A stretch of 64,000 nt of DNA, taken from Hyunsoonleella pacifica (GTDB taxonomy: Bacteria; Bacteroidota; Bacteroidia; Flavobacteriales; Flavobacteriaceae). Both the position numbers and the translations under genes were made by a program. The notes under the pieces were generated by a model. The model did not search any database. It worked only from the letters and a program-made list of their open reading frames with translations, and was not told where the DNA came from. The DNA lies in assembly GCF_004310335.1 (NCBI RefSeq), contig NZ_SIRS01000001.1, positions 785,300 to 849,299 of the forward strand, given 5' to 3'. Shown here piece by piece: positions 9,534 through 17,833 of the stretch. How positions within the stretch are numbered: the first letter of the stretch is position 1; the number at the start of each line of letters is the position of its first letter.

Positions 9534-9977
9534 ATGCAAATCGATAAGCTTAATGAAAAGATTTTGAAGTGTTTACAAGTAAACGCAAGACAATCAAATG
9601 CAGAAATTGGACGGCAAGTAGGTATCAGCTCACCAGCAGTTTCAGAGCGTATTAAGAAAATGGAAGATATGGGCATTATAGAAGGGTATAAGGCGTTAGT
9701 TTCTCCTTTTGAAATTGGATATCAACTCAAGGCTATTATTACCTTACGTGCATTTATGGGAAAACTAAAACCTTTTTTAGATAAAGTAAAATCTTTTGAT
9801 GAAGTTGTAAATTGTTACCGAATAACTGGGGACGAAAATATTGTAATGGAAGTTGTATTAAAAGACCATAAACACTTGGAAGCTTTTATAGACAATCTCA
9901 TTATTTATGGAGAATCTAAAACACAAATAGTCCTATCTCGTGTTGTGAAGCAAAAAGAAATAATTCCAGTAAAATAA
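9534..9977 (+). CDS. Lrp/AsnC-family transcriptional regulator
   Basis: 147 residues. Residues 1-60 hold the AsnC-type winged HTH (DKLNEKILKCLQVNARQSNAEIGRQVG-like layout, SSPAVSERIKKMEDMGII recognition helix). Residues ~65-145 form the RAM/ASNC effector domain, ending in IVLSRVVKQKEIIP. Such proteins form octamers that sense amino acids. TATTTTTG at 9489-9496 is a plausible -7 element. The target genes are not evident; the convergent VOC/YpdA/MFS group is a neighbour but faces the other way. Confidence 0.9.
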   Translation: MQIDKLNEKILKCLQVNARQSNAEIGRQVGISSPAVSERIKKMEDMGIIEGYKALVSPFEIGYQLKAIITLRAFMGKLKPFLDKVKSFDEVVNCYRITGDENIVMEVVLKDHKHLEAFIDNLIIYGESKTQIVLSRVVKQKEIIPVK

Positions 9978-9981
9978 AGGT

Positions 9982-10356
9982 CTAGATACGCCATGGTGGA
10001 TTTTTTCTATTTTCTCCAGCTTTGTAAAGTACAATATTATTTCCATCTAAATCTTTTAGGTGCGCTTCTCGCCATAGCCATGGTTTGTCTTCAGGAAAGC
10101 TATCAAATACAATACCTTTGGTTTTAAGTTGGTTAACCAAATCATCCAAATTCTCATCCTCAAAATAAATAGTTATTTGGTTGCCTTTAGGGAGTTCTTC
10201 AACTAAATGGATAGAAAATGTGCTATTACCATCAGGACATTCAAAACGCACGTAGTTTGGTAAAGCTTTCACAATAAGTTTTAAGCCCAAAGTCTCATAA
10301 AAATTGATAGCATTTTTAACATTTAAAGATGGTATAGTAATTTGATTTAAATCCAT
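9982..10356 (-). CDS. VOC-superfamily (glyoxalase-fold) protein
   Basis: 124 residues, one VOC domain with the paired beta-alpha-beta-beta-beta units: IPSLNVKNAINFYETLGLKLI, then an ISIHL-like strand, and the C-terminal WREAHLKDLDGNNIVLY. Possible metal ligands are His52 and Glu in the last strands, but the substrate cannot be assigned. It is the last gene of a three-gene run behind the YpdA-like reductase (3 nt gap) and the MFS transporter, which suggests a detoxification unit. Confidence 0.82.
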   Translation of the reverse strand: MDLNQITIPSLNVKNAINFYETLGLKLIVKALPNYVRFECPDGNSTFSIHLVEELPKGNQITIYFEDENLDDLVNQLKTKGIVFDSFPEDKPWLWREAHLKDLDGNNIVLYKAGENRKNPPWRI

Positions 10357-10359
10357 AGT

Positions 10360-11325
10360 TTAATAATTAAAAGATACTTCTATATGTGTTGCAATTTGTT
10401 TTGCATGTATTCTACTATTCTCAATAAACCATTTATGGGTTTCCATACCACCACAAATTACTCCAGCCAAATACACTCCTTCAATATTGGTTTCCATAGT
10501 CTCAGAGTTATATTTTGGCAATCGTTTTTCATCATTAGATTGTGCAATGCCTATTTGATTAAGCAAATTGAAATTAGGTTTATAGCCTGTGAGCGCAACA
10601 ACAAAATCGTTAGGAATACTTTGAATACCTTTATCAGATTTAAATAAAACTTCGTTTTTAGTTATTTTGGTAATTTCAGAATTAAAATAAGCTTTAATAC
10701 TACCTTCTTCAATACGATTTATAATATCTGGGCGCACCCAATATTTTACACGCTTGCCAACATCTTCCCCACGAATAATCATGGTAACATTGCCTCCTTT
10801 TCTATAAATTTCTAAAGCAGCATCAACCGAAGAATTACTGGCACCAACTACAACTATATTTTGCATAGCGTAGGGGTGTGCCTCTTTGTAATAATGTGTT
10901 ACTTTAGGTAAATCCTCACCAGGAACATTAAGTAAATTGGGGATATCGTAAAATCCAGTAGCTAATATTATTTTCTTTGTTTTATAAGAGGTTTTATCGG
11001 TTTTAATTTCAAAATTTTTGCCAGCTTTTAAAATAGTTTTCACTGTTTCAAAAAGATTAATATTAATAGCATTTGAAGTTGCTACACGACGATAATACTC
11101 TAATGCTTCATCACGATTAGGTTTAGAGTTTTTACTAATAAAAGGAATATTATCAATTTCTAACTTCTCAGAAGTAGAGAAAAAGGTCATATTCTTAGGG
11201 TAGTTAAAAAGGGAGTTGGTCAATGCTCCCTTTTCTATAATTAAATAATTCCATTTGCGTTTTTTGCACTCTAAGGCACAAGCAATGCCTATGGGACCAC
11301 CACCTATAATTATCACGTCTTTCAT
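10360..11325 (-). CDS. YpdA-family FAD/NAD(P)-dependent reductase (putative bacillithiol disulfide reductase)
   Basis: 321 residues. Two Rossmann motifs are visible: GGGPIG near residue 8 for FAD, and VVVGASNSSVDAALE near residue 158 for NADPH. The family signature TFFSTSEKLEI, LEYYRRVA and GVYLAGVICGGMETHKWFIENSR matches YpdA/Bdr, which reduces oxidised bacillithiol in Firmicutes. It lacks the CxxC of thioredoxin reductase, as YpdA does. Assigning bacillithiol as the substrate here is inference from the family. It is probably co-transcribed with the MFS gene (12 nt) and the VOC gene (3 nt). Confidence 0.85.
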   Translation of the reverse strand: MKDVIIIGGGPIGIACALECKKRKWNYLIIEKGALTNSLFNYPKNMTFFSTSEKLEIDNIPFISKNSKPNRDEALEYYRRVATSNAININLFETVKTILKAGKNFEIKTDKTSYKTKKIILATGFYDIPNLLNVPGEDLPKVTHYYKEAHPYAMQNIVVVGASNSSVDAALEIYRKGGNVTMIIRGEDVGKRVKYWVRPDIINRIEEGSIKAYFNSEITKITKNEVLFKSDKGIQSIPNDFVVALTGYKPNFNLLNQIGIAQSNDEKRLPKYNSETMETNIEGVYLAGVICGGMETHKWFIENSRIHAKQIATHIEVSFNY

Positions 11326-11337
11326 TTAAAAATTGAC

Positions 11338-12540
11338 TTATATTTTAGGTTTTAATTGAAATTTTAAAATAAATAATAAAAGTAAGCAACAGCCTCCTAT
11401 TAGTGTTATGGTATACCAAGTATTATCAAAACCCCAATTGTCAACCATTTGCATTCCGGCTTTATGTCCAAATATATGTGCCATAGAAAATGCAATAGAG
11501 TATAAGGCCATATATTCTCCTTGATTTCCTTTTTTAGCACGCTCCATGGCAAACGCGTTTGAAAATGGAAAAGCTATCATCTCACCAATAGTCATAAAAA
11601 ACATGCCAATAACTAAAATACCTGACCAAGAAGTCAAATTCAAAACAAAAAAGCTTAAAGATGTTAGCATGGCTCCACTAATCATTAGTTTTACTTTAGA
11701 TAACCCAGTGGTTTCTAACCATTTTATCAAAGGCATTTCTAACAAGAAAATTATAAAACCATTAGCACCTAATAGCAAGCCTATTTGAATTTCTGATAGT
11801 ACATGAGTTTCTCTATAATAAATAGGCATTGTAGAAAAATATTGCAAAAATATTACCCCAAATAAAAACATTGCAACTAAAAATGTGGTAAATGCCTTAT
11901 CTTTATATGCCGATTGCGGATTTTTAACCACAATATCGTCCGTTACCTTAGATTTTTTTGGGTGCATTACTAAAATTAGTACGATAGTGGCTAAAACACA
12001 AGTAACTCCATCTACCCAAAATAAACCGCCGTAACCTAAAGCTGTAATAATTATACCTCCAATTGCAGGACCTGCTGAAAACCCGAGATTAATAGCTAAA
12101 CGAATTAGTGTTACGCTACGTGTTTTGTTTTCAGGTTTACTGTAAGCGCTTAACGCTACAAACATAGCAGGTCGAAACATATCAGCAACTAGCATTACTA
12201 AAAATACACCTATGCATATTGTAAAAAACGTATTTAGAAATTGTAATACAATAAACAATACCCCAGTACTTAAGAGACTTCTTACCATTACTTTATAATA
12301 CCCAATAGTATCTGTTAGTTTGCCTCCTAACCAAGACCCAACAACAGAACCCATTCCAAAACAAGACATTATTGTACCCACATTACCTAAAGTAAATTTT
12401 AAATCTTCTGTTAAATACAATGATAAAAAAGGGATTACCATGGTGCCAGCCCTATTAATTAAAGTAATTAAGGCAAGCCACCATACTTCAGTAGATAATC
12501 CTTTAAAAGTGTTTAGATAATTGTTAAAAAGTGTTTTCAT
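11338..12540 (-). CDS. MFS efflux transporter
   Basis: 400 residues with twelve hydrophobic segments. The loop 2-3 motif (GSWLGGKLTDTIGYYKVM, near residue 70) and the IRLAINLGFSAGPAIGG antiporter-like helix identify a drug:H+ antiporter-type MFS protein. Typical of MdtH-like exporters; the substrate is unknown. First gene of the MFS/YpdA/VOC group. Confidence 0.88.
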   Translation of the reverse strand: MKTLFNNYLNTFKGLSTEVWWLALITLINRAGTMVIPFLSLYLTEDLKFTLGNVGTIMSCFGMGSVVGSWLGGKLTDTIGYYKVMVRSLLSTGVLFIVLQFLNTFFTICIGVFLVMLVADMFRPAMFVALSAYSKPENKTRSVTLIRLAINLGFSAGPAIGGIIITALGYGGLFWVDGVTCVLATIVLILVMHPKKSKVTDDIVVKNPQSAYKDKAFTTFLVAMFLFGVIFLQYFSTMPIYYRETHVLSEIQIGLLLGANGFIIFLLEMPLIKWLETTGLSKVKLMISGAMLTSLSFFVLNLTSWSGILVIGMFFMTIGEMIAFPFSNAFAMERAKKGNQGEYMALYSIAFSMAHIFGHKAGMQMVDNWGFDNTWYTITLIGGCCLLLLFILKFQLKPKI

Positions 12541-12595
12541 GAGTTCTACATGTACTACATATTTATAATTGATTTTGTTAAATGTTCTAAAAACA

Positions 12596-12625
12596 AAAAG
12601 TCCGACTGTATGAAGTCGGACTTTT
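12596..12625. terminator. Orphan intrinsic terminator hairpin
   Basis: AAAAGTCCGACT and AGTCGGACTTTT enclose the six-base loop GTATGA. A-run and T-run flanks make it bidirectional. No gene ends here: the MFS gene starts at 12540 going left and a lipoprotein gene starts at 12811 going right, so the hairpin may end an unannotated small RNA or be a relic. Confidence 0.8.
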
Positions 12626-12810
12626 AAATATATCTGTAAGCGTTTATTCTACAACATCACAACATATAACAAGTCCGTCTCCTTTTCTTTAAAGAAGCAG
12701 TCCATTGTTTTCTACAAATTGTGACGTTGCTACGCATTTTATTTATTTTGAAAGCCCAAAACTAGGAAAAAATAGCGTAAGTTGTATTTTTGATTATATA
12801 AAATTTTAAA

Positions 12811-13344
12811 ATGAAGCAATTAGTTTTAGTAATATGTATACTGTCTTTATTCACATCATGTGGTAGTAGTTTTCAAGGATTTTACAATAGTCATAGGCAA
12901 GATCTTGGTACAACCTCATTTCAAGTGCCTAATTTTATGAAAGCCATTTTAAGCAATATTTCATCAGATGTACAACATGCAATTGGAAATATTTCTGATT
13001 TAAAATTTATAAAGTTTAAAAGTATCAACACCCAAAAACGCCAAGGTTTAATTACAGAAATGAATGCTGTTACAAATAATGGCTATTTAGATGTTTTTAG
13101 AAAAAACAGCCCGGAACAAACGAGAATAATTTCTGTACGAGAAACAGGTGCTATAGTAACAGATGTTATTGTTTTTAATAGCACGCCTTCAGAAACTACA
13201 GCCTATTATCTACAAGGCAATTTTAATCCAGAAAAAGTTAAAACTTTTGCTAATGAAGACACCTTTAATGCATTTTCAAGTAACTTAATACAGAATTACA
13301 ATAATAACTTAAATATAAACCCATCCTTTAACCTAGACAACTAA
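12811..13344 (+). CDS. DUF4252 lipoprotein
   Basis: 177 residues. The signal peptide ends in the lipobox LFTSC at Cys17. The mature domain (a two-layer alpha/beta pattern with ISDLKFIKFKSI and RETGAIVTDVIVFN) matches DUF4252, a Bacteroidota family often linked with ECF sigma factor operons; no sigma gene is here. TATTTTTG at 12785-12792 is a good -7 element. The stop codon overlaps the ATG at 13344 (TAATG). Confidence 0.82.
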   Translation: MKQLVLVICILSLFTSCGSSFQGFYNSHRQDLGTTSFQVPNFMKAILSNISSDVQHAIGNISDLKFIKFKSINTQKRQGLITEMNAVTNNGYLDVFRKNSPEQTRIISVRETGAIVTDVIVFNSTPSETTAYYLQGNFNPEKVKTFANEDTFNAFSSNLIQNYNNNLNINPSFNLDN

Positions 13345-13374
13345 TGTTATTATTAATCACTTATAAATTAAAAT

Positions 13375-13460
13375 TATTTGGGCGTTCCCACGCCATGGGC
13401 GTGGTCGGGCTTTTCGCGCTACACGGTAGCTTGCTACAATCCCTAACGCGGGCATATCAG
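13375..13460 (+). repeat. Dispersed intergenic repeat, copy 1
   Basis: Begins TTTGGGCGTT and ends CAATCCCTAACGCG, the hallmark ends of a repeat family that also occurs at 38782-38872, 39902-40012 and 59099-59230. It contains the self-complementary CCACGCCATGGGCGTGG. The upstream ATG frame of the next gene (from 13344) translates through this repeat, so that part of the frame is probably not protein. Confidence 0.7.
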
Positions 13461-13466
13461 CCAAAA

Positions 13467-14072
13467 TTGTCTAAAACCTTAATACCATTACTATTTGTAT
13501 TAGTTATGGTCTGCACAAGTTGTGCTCATAAAAAACGACCTATAAGAGGAGAGACAACATTTCAAAAAGAACTGAATGCATTTTATAAAGACGCTTCAAC
13601 ATCTCCGTTAAAAAAGAAAGATCTTAAAAAGTTTGAAGGACTTGATTTCTTTAAATATGATTCGTCATATGTCGTAGAAGCAAAGTTGAAACGAACACCA
13701 AATTCTAAATGGTTTAATATGAAAACCACAACGCAACGTGTCTCAGAAGAGCGAATTTATGGTATTCTGTACTTTGAACTCAAAGGGAAGCAGTACCAAC
13801 TAAACCTATACCAAAGTAAGGAAGCTCTAGAGGAAGGCGATGATTATTTATTTCTACCTTTTTTGGATGAAACCAACGGGAAAGATAGCTATGGCGGCGG
13901 ACGTTATATTGATGCTAATATACCTAAAGGCAATACCATGATTATAGATTTTAATTCAGCCTATAATCCATATTGTGCCTATAATGATAGGTATTCCTGT
14001 CCAATAGTACCGAGAGTAAATTATTTAAAAACTAGAGTAGAGGCTGGGGTTAAAGCTTTTGATAAAGAATAA
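13467..14072 (+). CDS. DUF1684 lipoprotein
   Basis: 201 residues from a TTG start at 13467; an ATG at 13344 gives 242 residues but runs through the dispersed repeat. The TTG start yields a proper lipoprotein signal peptide (MSKTLIPLLFVLVMVCTSC with Cys near residue 19). The mature part matches DUF1684: RVSEERIYGILYFELKGKQYQL, LFLPFLDETNGKDSYGGGRYI, and the Cys-containing FNSAYNPYCAYNDRYSCP that is conserved in the family. Function unknown; cell-envelope location expected. Start choice is inference; the repeat may have been inserted between two genes that were once coupled. Confidence 0.7.
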   Translation: MSKTLIPLLFVLVMVCTSCAHKKRPIRGETTFQKELNAFYKDASTSPLKKKDLKKFEGLDFFKYDSSYVVEAKLKRTPNSKWFNMKTTTQRVSEERIYGILYFELKGKQYQLNLYQSKEALEEGDDYLFLPFLDETNGKDSYGGGRYIDANIPKGNTMIIDFNSAYNPYCAYNDRYSCPIVPRVNYLKTRVEAGVKAFDKE

Positions 14073-14200
14073 GATTATTAGAAGGATTTATATAATAGCT
14101 CGCTATAGCTATTTAGAGTAAAGGCTTTAGTGTTTTTAGCTAAATTAAGACGTAGTACTTTGCTATAAATGTGTTTATATATTGACGATTACTGTTATTC

Positions 14201-14548
14201 TTATTCAGTTATTTCAATCAAATTGCCTTAAGGGTTAGAGATAGCGCTTTCGTAATATTCATCACCAGTTGTTTTAGGTTCATCAATAATATCAAATCCT
14301 TTTTTTCGTACTACTTCGGTGAGCAAGTTTACCTTTTCTTTTGAGCCAACAGCTATAGCAAAATGAGTTAATTCTAACTTTAAATCTGTATTTTCAATGC
14401 ACTTACCAATATCAGGTCTATGCATTTATTCTATACGAGTATCACTTTAAAAAGATAAAAAGTAGGAGCTAAATTTTTTCTGTGCATTATAATACTTTTC
14501 ATTAGTCTTTAAGTCAAAAATATTCAGATAAAAATCACTTTTAAGAGT
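14201..14548 (-). pseudogene. Decayed VOC/glyoxalase-fold gene with in-frame stops
   Basis: Read in one minus-strand frame, codons give ...SDFYLNIFDLKTNEKYYN, QKKFSSYFLSF, stop, SDTRIE, stop, MHRPDIGK..., LTHFAIAVGSKEKV, TTGDEYYESAISNP, stop, GNLIEITE, stop. This is a near-complete single-domain VOC protein (DPEGNLIEI at the C-terminus is the family norm) with three internal stops; the last replaces the expected Glu codon at 14228-14230. The N-terminus is also degraded. A 65-residue open stretch (14228-14425) is only a fragment. Not functional as a full protein. Confidence 0.75.
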
Positions 14549-14550
14549 CG

Positions 14551-14676
14551 TCAATATTTCGGTTGTTTTTTGTAATTACCTTTAATGTCTTCTTGCGTAA
14601 TTTCTGAATAAAAACGCCTTAACGCAACTATCTTTCCAGATAATATCCATCCAATTTCAAAGTTAGGTATTCTCAT
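14551..14676 (-). CDS. Small 41-residue reading frame after the SDR gene
   Basis: An ATG at 14676 directly follows the SDR stop codon (TAAATG), then runs 41 codons to TGA at 14551. It reads RIPNFEIGWILSGKIVALRR..., which looks like the N-terminus of a larger domain. It could be a truncated gene or a coupled small protein. I do not recognise it. Confidence 0.25.
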   Translation of the reverse strand: MRIPNFEIGWILSGKIVALRRFYSEITQEDIKGNYKKQPKY

Positions 14677-15495
14677 TTAATACAAGTATTTTTTAGTGTG
14701 ATTTAATAAATCTGCCTTGTAAGTAGAGTCAAATATTAAAGGGATAAATTCTTTTCTAGAAAAAAGCTTTCCAGTGATACCATTAATGTTTTCTGATGTA
14801 CAAACATGTATACCTATTTTAGATTCTTTAGAAGCAAAAAGAAAGAATAAATTCATTAATGACCTGAGTATAATAGGCATTTTACGGGTTAATTTTGAAT
14901 TTACTACGCCAGGGTCGAAGGCATTAACATCTATGTTGTCTTCCATAAATTTTTCGGATAATATTTGGGTCAATACTGTTTTAGCATGTATCGCATTACC
15001 AGATGCTTTAAATGAGTTATAATTTTTATTTCCATTAAGGTTATCAAAATCCAACTCGCTTTGTAAAGCAATTTTTGGAGCTGCACTAACATTAACTATT
15101 CGAGAGTTTTTCCCTTCTTTAAGCAGAGGGCTTAGCATATTAGAAAGTATATACGCACTCAGATAACTAATTGTAAAGTTTTTTTCAGTTCCATTTTCAG
15201 AGACTTCTCTTTTAGGAAGTAACACCCCAGCTATATTGGCTAAGAGCTCTAGGCTTTGATGCCTTTTCAGAAAGGTATCAGCAAACTTTCTTACTTTATT
15301 TAAATTACTTAAATCAAGAAGGTAGAATTTAATACTGCCTTTGGAAGTTTTAGACAATTTTTGTTCTATTGTAACTCCTTTATTAGCGTTAGTTCCAATA
15401 AAATAAACATTCCAATTGTTGTTTGATAGGTGCTTTACTATTGATAATCCAATTCCCGAAGTTCCGCCAGTTATTATGGCTGTTTTCATGCTCAT
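14677..15495 (-). CDS. Short-chain dehydrogenase-like protein lacking the catalytic residues
   Basis: 272 residues. The cofactor motif TGGTSGIG (residues ~10-17) and NIAGV are intact, and the overall plan follows the retinol dehydrogenase-like SDRs. Aligning FDNLNGNKNYNSFKASGNAI with the family's F-NL-G-K-YN---AY--SK places Ser where the catalytic Tyr should be and Ile where Lys should be; the upstream Ser of NVSS is Ala (NVSAAPK). So binding may persist, but normal SDR chemistry should not. It may be inactive or decaying like its downstream neighbours. The Crp-type regulator gene lies just upstream. Confidence 0.75.
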   Translation of the reverse strand: MSMKTAIITGGTSGIGLSIVKHLSNNNWNVYFIGTNANKGVTIEQKLSKTSKGSIKFYLLDLSNLNKVRKFADTFLKRHQSLELLANIAGVLLPKREVSENGTEKNFTISYLSAYILSNMLSPLLKEGKNSRIVNVSAAPKIALQSELDFDNLNGNKNYNSFKASGNAIHAKTVLTQILSEKFMEDNIDVNAFDPGVVNSKLTRKMPIILRSLMNLFFLFASKESKIGIHVCTSENINGITGKLFSRKEFIPLIFDSTYKADLLNHTKKYLY

Positions 15496-15574
15496 CTGTT
15501 TAATATTAAAATTTAAAGCATAAAATTATTTATCACATTAGCCAAAAATGTTATCAATTGTTAACACTATTTAT

Positions 15575-16144
15575 TCATTTTAATTTTTTTCTTATTCTAC
15601 TTAATGATACGGCAGTTATGCCGAGATAAGATGCAATGTAGTGATTTGCTATTTTGGCATCGATATTAGGATAGCAGGATTGGAATTTTTTATATTTATC
15701 CAAAGCTCTTACTTGTAGTAAACATTCATCTCGTTTTGCCAATCTATTATTCTCTTTTTCTTTAACAGCTTTTACTAATTGTGTTAATTTATTATTTTCA
15801 TTCAATAAACATTGAAATTTTTTAGAGTCTAATAAAATCAATGAGGCTTGTGTTAATACTTGGAAGGTATAATTAGAACGTCCATTTTTAGTTCTCAAAG
15901 CATTTGTAGTAATAAATTCATTTTCTTTAAAAAAAGCAACACTTTTTTCATTACCGTCTTGATCAATTAGAAAAGCCCGTGCAATTCCATTTTCAACAAA
16001 TACTTCTTTATTAAATACTGTATTTAGAGGAATGAAAATTTCATTTTTTTTTAACGCAATGTATTCACAACATTCTTCTATACTTTTCCACTCCGCTGGT
16101 GTAAGTAAAAGTGTTTGTTCAATATGTTTCTTTAATTGTTTCAT
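15575..16144 (-). CDS. Crp/Fnr-family transcriptional regulator
   Basis: 189 residues. The first ~115 residues are a cyclic-nucleotide-binding-type beta roll (KKNEIFIPLNTVFNKEVFVENGIARAF). The C-terminal segment ANHYIASYLGITAVSLSRIRKKLK is the winged-HTH recognition region typical of Bacteroidota Crp-like proteins. It lacks the phosphate-binding RxS motif, so cAMP binding is unlikely. It may regulate the SDR-like gene 79 nt downstream on the same strand. Confidence 0.87.
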   Translation of the reverse strand: MKQLKKHIEQTLLLTPAEWKSIEECCEYIALKKNEIFIPLNTVFNKEVFVENGIARAFLIDQDGNEKSVAFFKENEFITTNALRTKNGRSNYTFQVLTQASLILLDSKKFQCLLNENNKLTQLVKAVKEKENNRLAKRDECLLQVRALDKYKKFQSCYPNIDAKIANHYIASYLGITAVSLSRIRKKLK

Positions 16145-16248
16145 TTAATTATTTTCCGCTGTTATCTAAATATAGCAAATTGCAATGAGCTATACGAGTT
16201 GTTAGGTGCTGTCTTATGAGATTACAATTTTTCTTTAATGGTTTTTTA

Positions 16249-16583
16249 TCAGAAATAAATTCCAAAAATGAAAGTTACCACTGCAAACATAATTCCGTAT
16301 TCTCCAAGCCAATGTTCCGTACCTTTGAGGGAATGAAATAAAACAATCTGATATATTTCCAATTTTCCCAATTCCATTTTAAAGATGTAATAGAACGTCT
16401 TTTCATTTTTAATGCAACTATTGTGGTTATTGCAGGACACCACATCAATCCTCAAATGTATATTCTTGAAGGATATAAACTAACTATTGTATAATGAAGT
16501 AGCGAGCTTATAATAGTAACAATAGTAAAGAAAATAAATATTGTATTCCAAGTTTCTTTTCGTTCCGTTAAATTTTCTTGCAT
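16249..16583 (-). pseudogene. Remnant resembling a CPBP-type membrane protease, internally deleted
   Basis: From ATG 16583 the minus strand reads MQENLTERKETWNTIF, a hydrophobic segment, a TGA near 16453, then in the same frame GLMWCPAITTIVALKMKRRS and LKWNWENWKYIRLFYFIP. A jump to another frame then gives KGTEHWLGEYGIMFAVV and a C-terminal hydrophobic end. The MWCP and LKWNW patterns recall the N-terminal part of CPBP intramembrane proteases; the catalytic EExxxR centre is missing. I read it as a gene with a nonsense codon and a large internal deletion. Confidence 0.45.
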
Positions 16584-16693
16584 TAAAGCTTTCTGATTAG
16601 TTTGTTAATGAAAGACGAAGTACTAGTAGTTTTGTTACATTAAAATAAATGATCATATATAACCTTAATTACGATTTAAATTTGTAGTTATAG

Positions 16694-17038
16694 TTGTTTG
16701 GTATTTATTTAACAATTCTGAGAGGATTTGGGTGTAGTAGAATCCGCCGTAATTGCGTTTATATACCGACCATTAAACAGTCTGGGAGTATTGTTAGGGG
16801 CGAGAGTAGAATAAGTAAGATTGGGAACAGGAAACTCAGTAACTTGCTGTTTTTATGTACATTTTCGGCTTGCAAACATAATAAGTCATGCAGAGAGTTT
16901 TATGAAAGGATTGTGGCTAAAGGAAAGAGCAAGAAACGGGCTTTGATTGAATTGTTAAAGAAGCTGTTAAAATAAGTATTTGCCATAGCAAAAAGTGGAT
17001 TACCTTATAATAAGAACTTTGTGTCAAAATTAAGTTAA
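16694..17038 (+). mobile_element. IS110-family transposase remnant (C-terminal part)
   Basis: The frame contains PTIKQSGSIVRGESRISKIGNRKLSNLLF, cut here into PTIKQSGSIVRG and SRISKIGNRKLSNLLF for clarity, followed by NKSCREFYERIVAKGKSKK: the conserved transposase_20 (IS116/IS110/IS902) C-terminal domain. The stop at 16973-16975 is in frame; beyond it the reading continues VFAIAKSGLPYNKNFVSKLS to TAA at 17036-17038, so the stop replaces a Gln codon (family LLKQ-FAIAKSG). The DEDD N-terminal domain is missing. Dead remnant, lying at the outer end of the cassette array. Confidence 0.82.
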
Positions 17039-17059
17039 AAATACTTGTTTTTTAACTCA

Positions 17060-17076
17060 GTTCTTTGTTGTACACC
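17060..17076 (-). repeat. Truncated cassette-recombination site (site 1)
   Basis: GTTGTACACC at 17067-17076 is the exact reverse complement of GGTGTACAAC at 17834-17843 and marks the distal end of cassette 1. On the minus strand it continues CAACAAAG, like the start of site 5, and then loses similarity at about 17060, next to the IS110 remnant. The site is therefore cut off, probably by insertion of that element. Confidence 0.65.
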
Positions 17077-17077
17077 G

Positions 17078-17830
17078 TTATTTATATTTTCTTTTAGCAA
17101 CAAGATATTCCTTTCCGTTTACTGTTTTATACTTTTTAGTCCAAAGTTCATTCTTGCTGTATTTGTATCTAAAATACTCAAACTCATACAAAAATGGTCC
17201 TCCTGTGATTGGGATTGGAAATTCTTGTTTTGGTTCATATTCTCTGTGAATTTCAATCACATTATTTCGGTCGTCATATTTATAATATGTTGTAGCTTTT
17301 TCGTTGACAGTTTTTCCGTTCAAATCTTCGTAAATACTGAATTCTATTGATTTAATGATATTTCCCTTTTTATCATATTCCATCAGTTCTTTATAAGGCC
17401 ACGCTTTGAAATTAGATTCCTCAATTCTTTCAATCAGTTTGGATTTTCCCAATTCGTTGAAGTCAGAATATTTTTCGGTCATTCCAAAATCAAACTTCTT
17501 TTTTACAAGCAATGAGTCATTATATTCCAATTTAAGGTTTGAAATATCGTTTATCTGTCCTTCGTTGATGTCAAAGGTATTTGTTTCACGTTCTACATTT
17601 CCAAATCGATCGTATTCAAATTCTGTTCGGTTTCGTAGTTCATTTTTCCAATAGTTTTCTCGTACTGAAACAAGTCCGTTTACAAGATAAAATTTAGTAC
17701 TCTATTTTCCAATTTCTATGTTTTTCTCAACATAGAATTCATAATTCTTCAATAATTCAGATTCACTTTTTTGAGCAAAGGAATTATTAAAAATCAGAAG
17801 GGTAATTATGCTTGCAAGCAGGTTTTTCAT
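17078..17830 (-). pseudogene. Cassette 1: secreted protein gene with an in-frame amber codon
   Basis: From ATG 17830 (3 nt from the site 2 arm) the frame encodes a signal peptide (MKNLLASIITLLIFNNSFAQ) and runs 250 codons to the stop at 17078, with one TAG at 17702-17704 (codon 43). Downstream sequence keeps the frame. The body has repeated Y-D-x-x-G-N units (EYDRFGNVERE, EYDKKGNIIKS, YKYDDRNNVIEI), as in YD-repeat or wall-associated proteins. A 150-residue open stretch (17078-17530) is only the C-terminal part. Either a pseudogene or a read-through case; pseudogene is simpler. The stop lies one base from the site 1 arm. Confidence 0.7.
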
Positions 17831-17833
17831 AAT

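Noticed and set aside
14094..14113. AATAGCT-N6-AGCTATT as terminator of the DUF1684 gene
   Set aside because: Short AT-rich stem without a following U-run; not convincing.
14228..14425. 65-residue VOC protein as a functional gene
   Set aside because: The flanking codons on both sides continue the VOC fold beyond stop codons, so it is a fragment of a decayed gene.
16249..16455. 68-residue minus-strand protein
   Set aside because: Its N-terminal part is out of frame with the recognisable protein sequence on the same strand; it is a chance fusion inside a pseudogene.
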